Below, one piece after another: positions 12,701-25,798 of a DNA stretch of 64,000 nt; position 1 is the first letter of the stretch; every line of letters starts with the position of its first letter. A program made the translations under genes and the position numbers. Where the stretch lies: assembly GCA_003993805.1 (NCBI GenBank), contig RSEF01000002.1:97209063-97273062 (forward strand), read 5' to 3'. The stretch comes from Himantopus leucocephalus (taxonomy: Eukaryota; Chordata; Aves; Charadriiformes; Recurvirostridae). Below the pieces are notes generated by a model, which saw nothing but the letters and a program-made list of their open reading frames with translations, made no database searches and was not told where the DNA came from.

Positions 12701-15700
12701 GAAGCAAGCAAGCATACAGGTTTATATAGACAATGTGACGTACTCTATTACAGTCAGATGTTGAAACAGAGGATTAAGTATAACATCCAAGGCCTATTGC
12801 TGCTACTTATCCTCCTGTGCTTAACAGGAAAACCGCTCTGACAGTCCTGCTCTTCTGAAAGTGTCAGCGTCACATCACATCGTGATTTAGTTAAAAGATG
12901 TGTGAGAAATACACATAAATATGAGCTGCCTCTTCCACTATTGCTGATAATTTAATGCTAAAATATTTAAATGAAGAGCAGCCCAACACACCTATTATAT
13001 AGATGTCTCTAAACAAGGAGGGTTCTCTCTTCTGAGATTCCTTTGTACCACAGAGTCTATGCTGTTACTGCATCCAGGATGAGGTGCCCTTTTGACAGAA
13101 AAAATTGTTTGTGCCTCTCTTTACTTTCACCCCTCCTTGTTGCGTCTCCACAACTTTTTCTCTTCTCCCAATTCACTCTCCCCAGAGTAAACTGAGCAAA
13201 GCAGTAAGTCTGACACAACCTCTGCAGAAAGGAATTTGGTATTCCAGTTCCTATGCTCCTTTCTGTTTGGTTTCTGGTCAACACATACTCGCTTAACAGT
13301 TTGCAAGAAGTTAAGAGCACAGTTATATGTTCTCATATTCATACTATATAACGTTCAAACTCGATCATACTAGCGTTTCTGTTAAATGTGCTTTTTGCTC
13401 AGTAGATCGGGAAGCAGAAACAGTAACATGTGACTCATCTGTGAGACTCTATCGTGTGATACGCAAAAAGTACCATTTAACCAATCACAGCACTTATCAC
13501 TTCCAGAGAATGCATATGGAATGTTAAGTAGGCATAAAGAATTACCTGCATTCACCCCATAAATTAGAAGTTTCATTACTATTTTTAAATAGCCTATAAA
13601 CATCCAAGGAAGCTGATCTTGTCATAGACACTCTACAAAGAGGAAAAGAAAAAGAAAAAAAAGTCTGATTTTTTCAAAAAGGTATTTCTTGCAATTTATT
13701 CACTCAAGTCTAATAATATTACAACATTAAAAAGTTAATTGGGCTTTACCTGTCTATTAATTTTGGAAAGAAATTACTGTTACATTTATTTATTGTCATT
13801 TTTTTTGTTCTTTATTCATTTACTGCTATAAGGCCAATGAAAAAAATCACTTCACCACCTCACCAAAATGACTGTAAACTTTTGCTTGACTGTAGTGCTT
13901 TCTTTGGTGACCAGCAGAATGTAAAACAAGTGCTTTCATGCTTTAGGGCATTTTTTCCCACAGTTTTGGGGAAATTGGACTGATACCTGAAGCATCCCTG
14001 TTGCAAACTCAACAAAGGGAGAACATGGCCATCAACATGTAAATCAGAGTGGAAACCTATAAGAGGTAAAGAGGCCAGGTGGTACTCTTTGACAAGGCAA
14101 TGGGCAGACTACAATCAGCCAAGAGAGGAGAGGTTGAAGGAATTTCACACAACTCCAGGTATCCAGTGTTTATCAGAAACAATTATAAATCATCTCAGAT
14201 TATCCTTGTGATATTTTGCTTTCTTTGCCCTCAGTTTCCTATGGAAAAATAAAAAAACCCAACAAAACCATGAAAACTCATTCACTCTACAAACAATAAT
14301 TATTTTGCATCAACTGCCAAACTCAAGCAATATATCTTATAGGGAATTAATTACCTGTATGAAGATACAGTTATCCTGGTGCAGCATCACTGCTAGTGCC
14401 ACTATATGTAAAACAAAAGAGATACAATGATGTGTGATGTTGCGTTGCTGTATAGGATTTAAATAACATGAGTTTGGGATGAGTGCACCACTCATCAAAC
14501 ATGAAGCTTTGAAGGCATTAAGCAGATCGTGTCATGACTTATGAAGGACAAACTTTCCTATTTGCTTTTCTTTATAAATAAAGAAAAAGCAACATTTCAT
14601 GCATCTTTAACTCATATGCAGACCATTTCTGCAGCAAAAGCAAGGCCATTCTATGCAAAATATAGCTTTACACTTGAAATAGGAATATTTTAAATGCAAA
14701 ATTGTCATTTGTACTAGAATCCTATTATACAGTGAATCATGCCCACTATAACAGGTTTTTAGATATACTCATTTTAACGCTATCTTCTACCTTTCTTGTT
14801 CACTTGCACCCCTGAATCATATGCTGTAAGATTAACATAACATGGAATTTAAGCAAGAAATCTCATAAGAATGTATTCTATTTTTATAAAAATTATTTTA
14901 TTTTTATTAAAAAATGAATTCTTCTTAAAAATGTGTTACATATAAATTTGTACTCATCTGACTATGTAGTCCCAGAGTCTTCTAATTATGCTAACTTTTC
15001 CTTGGAAGATGTGTGATAAAGACTGACAAAAATGGTGCAAGCTCTCACTTCCAAAAGGCATTAGCAGTGTCGCCAGCTGTGCACCATCATAGAGAAATGG
15101 AACTTCCAACGATCTACTAGATGCAGTGAAGCAGAAGGACATTGTTCTGCTAGCTGCTGTAAAAAATACAGTTGCTAGGTTCAGGGAATGTATCTTTCTT
15201 TCCTGTTAGTGCTTTCCTCTATAAGCATGCAGAGAAATATACACCTTTTCTCTCCTGACGCCTTTCCAGGGTCACCGTTGTTGCTCGAGTAGTCTGCTCG
15301 TTCTTTCCATCTTGTCTAGCTCCTCCTCCAGCTGAAAACATTGTTGTCACTAAAGGGAATAGTATTTGCCAACCAAACTAGGTGGCTTCTCTTGTATAGT
15401 GTCTATTTTTTGCTGTCATTGCTCCAACAATGATTTGGACTAAGAGGTTACACTATGTGGTGCTGTTTACAATAAAAGCATCAGACTTTCTTGGTATTTG
15501 AAAGTAATTCATCAGGCAAATTATCTATTTACATGAACCCTTGTGCCCTGTCTTAATTTGTTCTAGCTGAGAGATAAGGCTCATTTTTCTCAAAACCTTT
15601 CTACAGAGCACATTTACCAAAATAAATTTTAAACGTAACCAGGTTACTGCAAATCTTAAGACCAGTTGTTGGTGAATGTTGTCTTTAGATACAGATCCCA

Positions 15701-17220
15701 GGCAACACTCATCACTCAACCTTCCTTGAATTATCCTCCAGTTTTCTGTGACTTGACTAATCTACTCACAATGTCCTGTTTCCTACATAGGCTTCTGTTG
15801 GTGGGCAGTCATCTCCGTCTCGTGTCCACATCCCTGTTCTTCACAGACATCATTTTTTTCTCCAGTTTCTGTCTTAATGCTGGAAACTTTTGCTGTTCTA
15901 TTTCTTGCTTTTTGGTTGTTCAAATCACTTTTCTGTTGTTAAGGACGCTTACAGCACTGCATGCTCCAAATTTAACTTATAGTTGGCCTCAAAGTTTCAA
16001 GGACATATCTTTGTGTCAGTCTTTAGTTTTTCTCTCTCTTTTTAAATTTTTTTAGTATAATTATTATTCAGTAAGGCTGTTGCATAATTTTTTGGGTCAT
16101 GATGCCTTATAGTGAGGACAGAAAAGAGAAAATACTTGTTCAGGCACACACATAGACGCACACTTCCCTGTTGTGATGCAGCAAAAGACCACCAGCAGGC
16201 CATTTGCCTTACAATTCCAACCAAATAGGCTATTACTTGTCAGCAAAAAGTCTCAGAACCCTCTGCAGTGTCACTGAAGTCACCAAATCACTCAGTGCAG
16301 TCTCAGGCTGCTTTCAGGTGTTTAAGAATGATGAAGTCTATTTCTGTTCATATGCATAGAGATTGCTTACTCAGACACAGAAATGATCGTCCAGTTCTGA
16401 CCTGGAGACTCGATGTCTAACCGCCTCTGCTTACTCCTCTTTCATCAACCCATAAAATTACAGGTGGAAGCTGCTTCTTTCTGGACAGAAGAGGTCTGTG
16501 TTCTGAGTTCATGCTTTCAAGGGCTGATCTGTAAAGAAGAATTCCAGTAGCCCAAGAAAAGCTGGCAGATGGCAGCAATGGATGGAAAACAGAGCTGACT
16601 TTTAGTCTGGTGCCAGACACACCTTGTCTCCTTTCCATTCCCAGGTTTTTACCTTTGCTGATAGACTATGCAAATGTTTCACAATATTGCTTCTCAAGCT
16701 GTTACAGGTACAAACTATCTGGATATTTAGATACTACAGTACCTAATAGGATGCTATCAATCTTTTATAGTAAGAGAATACATAAATTATAAACAAATAT
16801 GTCCTTTGGTCTAGTGGAACAGCATAATGATCAAAGACACACAATAGAAATGTATTTGCTTCTACAGTAAGCTTTATTCCCCCAGCGCTCTGTCTGTAGT
16901 GATGGACAGGCAGTGAGCTGTCAGTTTTTGTTCTGTCTGTCACACTACACTTACCTCCTGTTGTTTTAAGTAATCAATATGGGGGCTGAAATCACCTACC
17001 ACTACCTCTGCTACCTACTATTTTGTCCACTCATAAATTATGAATCCCTGCACAACATCAAGTCTACAATTTCGATTGCATTTGCTAATCATTGATCAAT
17101 AATTCAAAAGCCTCTTCTTCTTCAAGGGTCCCTAGTTTCCTGGAACATATGGCATAAGCCTGACAGTGTTCACAAAACTATTCCCTTATCACAAAAAGGA
17201 GTCAGGGAAAACAAGTTGTT
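12701..17220. other. AT-rich unique sequence, nothing recognised
   Basis: Purine-rich simple sequence (A/G runs) lies at about 13635-13665, and a very AT-rich patch at about 14880-14950. The longest open frame (about 15666-16055, plus strand) is leucine- and phenylalanine-rich. It looks like read-through of pyrimidine-rich DNA, not a gene. Confidence 0.55.
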
Positions 17221-17224
17221 TAAA

Positions 17225-17275
17225 GTTGTTTCTTTCTTTCTTTCTTTCTNTTTCTTTCTTTTTTTTTTTTTTTCC
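17225..17275 (+). repeat. (TTTC)n microsatellite with T-run; contains an ambiguous base
   Basis: Several TTTC units are followed by about 14 consecutive T. The single N inside the tract, at about 17250, marks an uncertain base call, so the repeat length in the assembly should not be trusted. Confidence 0.9.
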
Positions 17276-19736
17276 CAAGGGACTGACTTTGTACTTTTTT
17301 TATTACTATTTCCTCTGCTTGCTGCAGTTAATGACTGCACAAGCACAGTAGCTCTTGTTTGCAGTAGCTTCCAGGATTATTTTCAGCTTCATACCTTGAG
17401 AAGACATGCCACTTATCAGCCAATCTGGATAGTCCAGTTTTACAATGATAACGATTGCTATGTTTACTTTTACTGTGGTCAGACTATATTTCATTTTTCC
17501 AGAAATCTTATTTTTCATATTTATGTTATGCTGTTTATTCCCTATAAAAGATCATGAAAATGAGATAAAAAATAATCTTTATTATGTGTTCCTGTAAATA
17601 CATAAACATGAATGCAATGAGTAAGAGTCTCTCACAAGTGAATCTGAAGTCCTTAGCCATTACAAGAGAGCCACAGAATGCTTGCTGCAGTGTTTCATTC
17701 TCGAAGATTGTTTTATTAGCTATTTTACTGCTAGAGTAGGACCATGAATAATAAATATCGTCATACAGAATAGGTCTGATTACTTCTCCATGGAAACCTT
17801 TTAAATGACCAGATTCTGAAAACACCTAGGTACAAAAATTCACTTAATGAATAATCTCTGTGGCTTAAAGAAGAGACAAGTTCAGGCGTGCTAGTATATT
17901 TGAGTATTTTCATGACTAGCCTAAAAAAGCCCTCATAATTCTCAAACTTTTTTCAGTTTTTTGTTCTATGAGTTTCATTTTAGAAGAGACACAAAAAGGC
18001 TTATTTAGATTGTGTTGTGTAAAAGTTTCCTTTAATAAAATAAACTTTTTTACATTATTATATTTCATTGGTCAAGAAGTTAAATATAAGTATGTAAATG
18101 AAACCAATATGATAAAGTTATCTGATGTTTTTTAGAAAACTTGTATTGCCTTATCTATAATACTATATTTATCTATACCTCTATTTCTTATAGCTGAATG
18201 TAACAATTAAGTAACAGAAAAAAAAGCAACCCAGGACTTGGGCTTTTAAATACTTGCTTAAAAAATTGTAACTCATAATAAAGCTACTAACATGTTCATT
18301 ATCTTTGTCTAGGTGACATGACAGTGTATGCTTAGCTTGAGATTAACTGATGTACTTCCACAGTTCTTTCAGGTGGAATATAACTGTGAACGCAGCCACA
18401 GATATAGTTAGTATCAGACTGTCCACCAGTTTTATTCTGATTATATTAGATGCTTATGGGACATATGAAGGCAGTACCTTGCAAGGTGGTTTACAAGAAA
18501 CATCAATCATTAAAAATTTGTGCCTGGTAAAGTTCGTATTAAAATAGTATTAACAGTAGCCCTTTCTGCTAAAAGAAAAAAAAAAAAAACACTTTCTGCA
18601 AAGTCTAATCCTAATTTCAAACATTTTAACCAGCTTTTGAGGCTAATATCCCTGACATTCTTGCTTAAAACTTTTTTTTTTCTTTCAGGTTATTTAAATG
18701 TCCAAATTATAGTTCTTCACTGAATTTTCATACACAAACAGGATCAGAATAAGGATCAGTTTTATCTAGAGCTATTATATCTCATACTCAGGATTGTGTC
18801 ACATTATCTTACTTGGTGTAGCTCACTGAGTTAAAAAGTTAAAGTCAAAACGGCTTCTACATATCAATATGTTTCTATTTCTGGTCTTGGTGTCTTTTGT
18901 CCTGTCTCACAAACAGTGAGAAAGAATTTCTGCCCTACATAGTGTAGACATGCAGTTTTATCATGAATGAACACATGATCTTAACAGTCAGATGAACATG
19001 GGGGAACAGAACAAGAAGAATGGCAATGAGGTGATGCAGGTGCTTAGGATAAGAATTTTCCTAATCCAGTAACTTTGAGAGTGAACATGTGTCTTGACTA
19101 GATCAAATTATTGGAGGGGAAAGAATGTTTAACAGACATCTTGTTATGATGTATATACATCAAATAATTACTTTAGATCGTGGAGATTTGGAAATAATAC
19201 TGAAGTTGACAATAATTTTCAAAATCACTAGAGATCTAGCAACATAAGGAGTTTTTGTTTTATCCTTGTCAATTAGGATTTTGATATTTTAGAATAAGTA
19301 AAAGGTTGTTTGGGTTTTTTTTCACAGTGAAACTAAATTATGTTGAAATCAAAATATTCAATAAAAACCCAAATCAAAAGATGTCAACAATATTTTGACA
19401 AAGATGTTCCAAGCAGTCTAAAATTATTTTCTGAAAGTGAAGAATTAGTAACATTCAAGTTATGAGTCAGACCTCATCTATATAAAGTTTGAAATCCCTT
19501 TTGAATAGCTCTACTTTCAAGTGCAAACTTTAATCTTTGCCATATTTTGCCTCCTACAGGGCCTCTTCTCAGCAGCTGTTCCTCTGCCAACTCCTTTATT
19601 TGGATCAATCATGCCAAAATCATTTTTGTGCAATACCCATTTTGTATTTCTGGCAGTAACCTCTACCCTTTTCTAACATATTTTAGAGTCTTTGGTATTG
19701 GTGGTGGGATGGGCCTGCCACGGACCACAGCTGGAA
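17276..19736. other. AT-rich unique sequence, nothing recognised
   Basis: No gene or interspersed repeat was recognised. An A-run of about 13 bases lies near 18580, and T-runs near 18670 and 19320. Confidence 0.55.
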
Positions 19737-19807
19737 TATTGGCCAGCATATAGAATATAGAATAGAATATATAGAGAGAATATTGGATTCTATTGGCCAG
19801 CATATAG
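19737..19807 (+). repeat. 17-bp direct repeats flanking a TAGAATA-type tract
   Basis: TATTGGCCAGCATATAG occurs exactly at 19737-19753 and again at 19791-19807. Between them is a low-complexity ATAGAATA/ATAGAGAG stretch. The 54-bp period suggests a local duplication followed by simple-repeat drift. Confidence 0.75.
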
Positions 19808-19879
19808 CAAAGATACTGCTACTTGACAGAAGTAAGTATAAAAACCTGTTCTTGTTCTGTCCTGTTTGTTCCTTAACAA

Positions 19880-20080
19880 AACGAAAAAGTTTTTTATTGT
19901 GAGGGGGACTAAGCCCTGGCACGGGTTTCCCCGGGAGGTTGTGGAGTCACCATCCTTAGAGATATTCAAAAGCTGTCAGGACATGGCCCTGGGCAACTGG
20001 CTGCTGGTGGCCCTGCTGGAGCAGGGTTGGACCAAATGACGTCCAGAGGTCCCTTCCCACCCCAGCTATTCCATGATTCT
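19880..20080 (+). mobile_element. CR1 LINE 3' fragment
   Basis: The order of signatures matches the CR1 3' UTR: GTGAGGGGGACTAAGCCCTG, GGGAGGTTGTGGAGTCACCA, GATATTCAAAAGCTGTCAGG, CTGGAGCAGGGTTGGACC and GAGGTCCCTTCCCACC. It ends in ATTCCATGATTCT at 20068-20080, the CR1 terminal octamer motif. Only about 200 bp is present and none of it codes. The lineage is not resolvable by eye. Confidence 0.9.
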
Positions 20081-21730
20081 AAATCTGTGCTCTTTCTCTC
20101 TCCTCAAAGATAACAAATGCTATTATTGGAGCTATAAGAGCTGTTTCAGAACCAAATTTCGGACACCTGTTTTGATAACAGCAAACATTTTTAAGAAATC
20201 CTGATTTGTTCAGATCTGTGATCTTAAATTCCAAAAGCTGCAGAAGTCATTTTTGGACAGTAAGTGCATCATCTAGTAAAGTCATCCTTTTTTTAATTAT
20301 AAACTGCCATTTCCTGGGGTGATTACAAGACGTGTTTCAGTTGAATACCATTTCTGATATAACCAGAGTCAGAGATCATACTGATCATAACAAGTGGGAT
20401 AATTTCACTAGGAGAAATTCAACTAAAACTGAAGTATTCTGACTTTTTCAGTCTCTTTCTTTCTCTTTTCTCTCATGGAGAAAAATGTTGTAACAGCTAT
20501 CACGTGGAAGTACAGATAGGAAAGCTAAGCATGAAATGCAAGTGGAAATTGCATTACAGAAAGGGAGATTCTCATGTACTAATTTAAGCCAGTGTTCAAT
20601 TGATGGGAGCTAATGAACTACAAAAGCTCTGACATCTTTTGCAGCAGACAACCCAGTGTAAACTAATCAACATTAAGTCAATATAATCTAACCCTTCGTT
20701 GTTCATTGATCTTTTTTACAGGCTACACACTGCCTGGCCATGTGAATGGGTCAGAAATATATATCAGAAGAGGATAAAGCTGTTACCACAAAGGAGGACT
20801 AAATTAAAATTGGCTGGCGTGAAAGGAAAATGAAAATTACCAGCTGCATCTCTTCACTCTGCTTTATAAAATGGCTACATTTTTCATCAATGCCTGGTAA
20901 AAAGAGCCTGACCAGTTCACCCATGCCTGTCTAACTTGTACTCATTCCAGTTGGAGCGATGCAATGAAATCACTAAAAACTTGAAAGGAGCAAAAGCTGT
21001 TTCCTCTTAAAAAGAACTTCACACCAAGACTACAAGTTCACTATTTTGCTCACTAAGTTTGAGAGAGTCTTATGAAGCTTTGATTTTAATCTATCAGTCT
21101 CTCAGCTGTTTTGAACCAACATTGGAGAGATCCAGCATTTCCCACAGAAACATTGCCTTTTCTCCTATATATGGATATGCATGGGGGAACGTTACTAGAC
21201 AGACAAGGATGTTGCATCCCTTTTAAAACCATTAAGGCCTTTGTAGAAAAGTACAAAAACCATATTTTCTCCTAAGTGTGCGCCAGACAGAAAACTGGGG
21301 AGGTTTTGTATTTTACTAAGGGAAAGAAATTCCTTGGGCAATGAAATGGTACCATGTTACCCAGAGCCTAGATCAAATGTCTCTTTATGTTTGTAAAAAT
21401 AAAAATATAATGTTGCTTTAAAATATAAAATGGTATTTGGAGCAATTAGTTTGTATAATGTTTATTAAAATTTGCTTTTGAAAAGATTTCTTTTGTGCTT
21501 ACAGACATATCTTGCAAAAATCTTAAAATGTGAAAGCAATAATCTACTCATAAAGCTTTTCTACAGTTCTCTCTACTCCTACAACTTTCTCCTATCACAT
21601 TTGTTCTTTCTGTCTGGAAATATCAAAGGACCTTAAAGGTGCTAGGGACCTCACCTAAGTGGAGTTTGACAGCCAATACCCCTGTAACTATTCCAGCTCT
21701 CAGCAAGAAGATGCTTGAAACCAAAAGACT
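20081..21730. other. AT-rich unique sequence, nothing recognised
   Basis: No repeat family or coding frame was recognised. About 21390-21480 is especially A/T-rich, with AATAAA-like words, but no transcript evidence is visible. Confidence 0.55.
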
Positions 21731-21734
21731 TACC

Positions 21735-21870
21735 AAGACATACCCAGGATCAAATCCTGGTCGCTTTGCCTACAGGGGTTGTCTCACTGCAGCTAATGGG
21801 ACAGCTTGTGAGTATGCCAGACAAGCTTTGGTCTGCAACAAAGAAAAATTTCATATTGCTGTGCTAGCAA
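21735..21870 (+). mobile_element. Possible ancient amniote SINE/LINE tail
   Basis: CAGGATCAAATCCTGGTCGC, followed by CACTGCAGCTAATGGGACAG, CTTGTGAGTA and TTTGGTCTGCAA, resembles the conserved tail of old amniote interspersed repeats, with their AAATCCTGG / TTGACTTCAATGGGA / GTGAGTAA words. The similarity is patchy, as expected for a very old insertion. A chance resemblance, or an exapted conserved element, is possible. Confidence 0.4.
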
Positions 21871-22359
21871 CCAAATAAAAATAGTTTTGATGTCTATTTG
21901 GAGAGGTGGTTTAGGTCTCATACATAAACAGAAACAATAGATTTCAGTGTATTCCAGCTTTTGATAGTCTTTTTTTCCTAGGGTATTCACAATATATTTT
22001 AGGTACATTCAAGATCAAATTATGTTAGAATTCATATTTAAAATTTAACTTTTATTGTAGAATTTGAAATTGTATCCCCACTTGCTATGACAAAATTGGG
22101 AGGGTATAGATGAGGAGGAGAGGGATCACAGTAAGGAAATCTCCCAAATGTCCACTATATAAGACAATGTCATTGAATCATGAAACTACTAGAACACAAG
22201 GAGAAAAAAACATGGTTTAACTTCAATCCCAGCTTTTTAGTTTATTCAAATGAAGGACCCTCAAACGGTTTAGTTAGGAATTAAGTTAATTGGGTTTGGT
22301 GTAAGGTTGGTGTACTTCCTGCTGGAAAGTTTCCCATATTTCCTCAGTATAAGTAGCGG
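21871..22359. other. AT-rich unique sequence, nothing recognised
   Basis: No repeat or exon was recognised. Confidence 0.5.
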
Positions 22360-22640
22360 CTGGACTCCCATGTCACCCTGTTAGCCCAGACTTTAATTAG
22401 TTCTGGCATTCGCCTCATAATGATAAATGCTGAGATGATGAATGGAAATGCAAATGAGTGTGAAGTGGCTCAGCCATCAGAGCTGAATATCATTAATACC
22501 TTCCTACTGTTAAATCGATCAATGTCATCCCAGGATCCCTCTGTTCAGCGGGTGCAGATGGCTGTCCGCCAGAATGCCTTCCATTATATTGGCAGTGAAA
22601 ACTTTGTGGGTTTTTCCTCCCCATATGCTTTTATTCATCT
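22360..22640. promoter_or_regulatory. Candidate conserved non-coding element with octamer and homeodomain sites
   Basis: A perfect POU octamer ATGCAAAT lies at 22448-22455. A TAATTAG homeodomain core lies at 22394-22400. Further TAAT/ATTA words and CpGs (CATTCGCC, AATCGATCAATG, CAGCGGGTG, GTCCGCC) fall inside about 280 bp of complex, low-AT-bias sequence. An open frame of 91 codons runs from 22420 to 22695, but it has no recognisable domain and no splice context. I favour a developmental enhancer over an exon, but I have no alignment to show conservation. Confidence 0.33.
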
Positions 22641-23128
22641 TTTGCTGAATATTTGTTTGGCAACTAGAACTCTAATATATTTCCAGCTGAGATGATAACT
22701 ATTTAGGGTCAATAAGCGAGTAGCTAATTTAGAGCAAAATAAATATGAATATGGATCTCTTCTCACATCAGGAGAGGAGTATCAAGTGCAGATTCAATAA
22801 ATTGGAGAGGAATACAATTTTTCACCATGCAACATTTCATGTGGTAGCAACGAAAGATAAAAAAAGAGGATTCAAAGATGTTTACTCATTTCTGGGGTAT
22901 GTTACAGCTTTTTATTTTATAAATTTCTGGGGCTGGCAGCATGTCCACAGAACTAAGTTTTGTAAGAATCAAAGAGTTGGATAATGTTCAACATTAAGTT
23001 TTAATATCTAAAACATGTTTTGGGAATATGAAGAATAAACCTTGAAAGCATTGGGAATAATTCTTTCATCAGTTAGGTTGCATTTTTGTACAGTGAGTTT
23101 GGGGGTCAACCACATGGATGTGCATTAT
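22641..23128. other. AT-rich unique sequence, nothing recognised
   Basis: No features were recognised before the CR1 end. Confidence 0.5.
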
Positions 23129-23188
23129 AATCATAGGATGGTTTTGGTTGGAAGGGACCCTGAAGATCATCTTGTTCCAACCCCCCTG
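23129..23188 (-). mobile_element. CR1 LINE 3' end, cut off by an assembly gap
   Basis: AATCATAGGATGGTTTTGGT followed by TGGAAGGGACCCTGAAGATC and TTCCAACCCCCCTG is the reverse-complemented CR1 3' terminus. The element would continue rightward into the N run. It does not visibly resume after the gap, so its 5' extent is unknown. Confidence 0.9.
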
Positions 23189-23288
23189 NNNNNNNNNNNN
23201 NNNNNNNNNNNNNNNNNNNNNNNNNNNNNNNNNNNNNNNNNNNNNNNNNNNNNNNNNNNNNNNNNNNNNNNNNNNNNNNNNNNNNNNN
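23189..23288. other. Assembly gap, 100 N
   Basis: Exactly 100 N, the usual placeholder for a gap of unknown size. It begins inside a CR1 copy, so the gap was probably caused by the repeat. Reading frames that appear to cross it are meaningless. Confidence 0.98.
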
Positions 23289-25760
23289 AGGTTTTTGAAG
23301 AAGTGTTTCCGCACACCTAAACTTAGGACCTAACTCTGACACTTCCTTTGGGGATCCTTCTCTGCTTAGCACATAGGGAGCATGGGGATTAGCTTTTGTG
23401 AATAATCACTTCTCCATACAATTCACAACTTTCTAACGACCTTAGATAGTAATAAGTCAAGAGTTCTTTACTAGGTTAAATCAGAAAGAAGTATGTTTTA
23501 TCCATAGAAAGTGTAAATAATCACCTTTTATGAAGGTGTCAAGAGGCTACTGAAAGGCTAAATTCACAGCAAGTGTATCAGCCTAGAGTCTATTCTCTTA
23601 TAGCTCATGTTTAGCCATATGTGATAACAGCCAAACCATATCATTTTCACACTGTAATCTGTGTAATCAAATCTCCAATTGTCTATGAATCCACTCATCT
23701 GGGGCTTTGGAAAGACTGAGGGAAAACATTCTGTGGTGTGTACAGCCTGTACGCTGTAATGCCTAGGTGAAAAGAGTACTGGTCCTTCCATCCCATCTTC
23801 TTCTCATAAATAGCACAGTGTTTCTTTCATTTCCCTTCACAAACCCTCTCATTCCATCCTCTCAATATGTTGGAAACTCTCCAGTGGATTGAGAACCTGC
23901 TGGAACTGGTCCAAGCATAAATCACTCATTATCAGGTTCTATTCTTTATATAAATGAAACTGCCTCTTTTTTTCTAAATGTCTATATTCCAAAAAGTAAT
24001 TTCTATAAACCACCTTTGCATTTACCCACTGAATTTGTTTAGCAATGGGTTTATTCTCTGATCTTAAGTTAAATGTTTTCTTGTATTAGTCTAACAAAAA
24101 TTGAAAAATAAAATCAGACAAAATATTTTGTTACTTTGGAGTCTATTAGAGCTTTGGCATCTATGCTGGAGTAGCACCAGCCAATTTCAATAACATCGGG
24201 AACACAAGGAAATAAATTAGACATTTTAATTGTGAAATTATATCACTTCGATAGGATGGCTAAGGAAAAGCCAAAACAAGTTCTAATAACAAAACAATAA
24301 TTTTAACAGAATATATGGCACTTCTGTGTTATTTTTGCTAGGTTTTAATGTTTAAAAAATTATAATAATACCTCATGCAATGATGCTGCTACACTGACTT
24401 ATGAAATGAATATGAACTTTAATGATCCTTTTGCTTACAGTCAACATTTTCATGAAGCTTGAGATAGAAAGTTAAAAATACTGCTCACTTTTATTTGAAA
24501 AAAGAATAAAACCATTCTGTGGAAAAAAGTGCTAATGTTTCATATCCATATGATATACAACCACAAGCAGATTCCAGGAATTATGTCAATCAACAGCCGG
24601 AGAGTTAGCTACTCTTCTTTTAGTCGCGCAGACATACATTTTTATGTCATTCAGTTCTTGCATATACTGTTAGTGAAATCATTTTATAATAGTGATTCCC
24701 TTCTCTTTTTTGAATTAATTCTATTCTTGTTACATATTAATTTTCTACAATACAAGATGTGTATATAGTACTTTAAAGAACAGTGGGAGGAAAAAATGGG
24801 CGGAGGGAGGGTTGTGCCCAAAAGACACTCAATGTGCAGTGAAATTAAATGAGGTCTGAAGCACAGAGATTAATGTGGGAAGTCTGTGACAGAGATTTCA
24901 TCAGAAGGCCGTCAGCAAAGCCTGTGTCAGTAATGTGCCTTCAGAAGGGTTTTGGATTCTGAGGCACCCTCCGAGCACCACAGTCACGTACTGTCCTCCA
25001 GGCTTCTGGTTTTACCCATCCAAAACCACTTACCAAATGTTCCTTAAAGTAGCTCTCATACGGTTTGAGCTGAAGGTGGTTCACACACAGCACAACAACT
25101 GCGCTGGCCGTTCTTGCTTTGCTCCCTTTTCTCACACCGATCTCCTCATAAGCTCTCCTTGCCGTCTCATCTCATCCAATAAGAATCTATGATTACTTGG
25201 AGCTGCTTGTTTTGAACAGACCTCCTCTCTCTATTTCTTGAATTCCCCATTTCAACTGAGAGCTCATCTTGAAATATATCTTTCAGACCCAATTAGATAT
25301 TTTTGGGTATCTCCTCATGTGTTATTGCACAACTACTAATGGATTTCTGTAATCATATTATAATATTTAATACATATGTCTTCATTATCTATCTTTTATG
25401 TGGTAACTAATTTTTACAAAGCATTTCCTAGCCCAGTCAAATCAGGTGGAGATTTTGCCATCAGCTTCAACACAAACAAAATTAGTTTCTGCAATTTTCT
25501 CTTTAATTACCATTCATACTGCAAGGAAACTATGTTGGTTGCACCTATTGGTTTGTCCTTTATGCTCAGTGGAGGTATGTGCAAAGGGAGATACTGTGAA
25601 GAATGCATAAAGATAGAAGAATATGTCCCTGAGAAAAGATGTCTACTATATATCAAGCCGATAGCTGATATCCTAGGTTGCACGACTTTTCAATATAAAA
25701 GGCTGCTTTCAGTTATTTATGGCTTTAAGAAATCTGAATCATTGGGTGCATCTTTACAGC
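23289..25760. other. AT-rich unique sequence, nothing recognised
   Basis: No repeat or gene was recognised. A 147-codon open frame at 25376-25819 is unremarkable in composition and has no domain I recognise. Confidence 0.5.
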
Positions 25761-25798
25761 TGCACGTGCACGTGTGCACTTTTGCATGCACACGCATG
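25761..25798. repeat. Alternating purine-pyrimidine tract (Z-DNA-prone)
   Basis: Strict alternation runs through TGCACGTGCACGTGTGCAC at 25761-25779 and, after a T-run, TGCATGCACACGCATG. It includes repeated CACGTG-type E-box words. Such CG/CA alternation favours left-handed DNA under supercoiling. A functional role is inference. Confidence 0.6.

Noticed and set aside
15666..16055. 129-codon plus-strand open frame rich in Leu, Phe and Ser with apparent membrane segments
   Set aside because: The hydrophobic look comes from T-rich DNA. It has no ATG at the start and no recognisable family.
23042..23372. Several open frames spanning 23.04-23.37 kb
   Set aside because: They exist only because the 100-N gap contains no stop codons.
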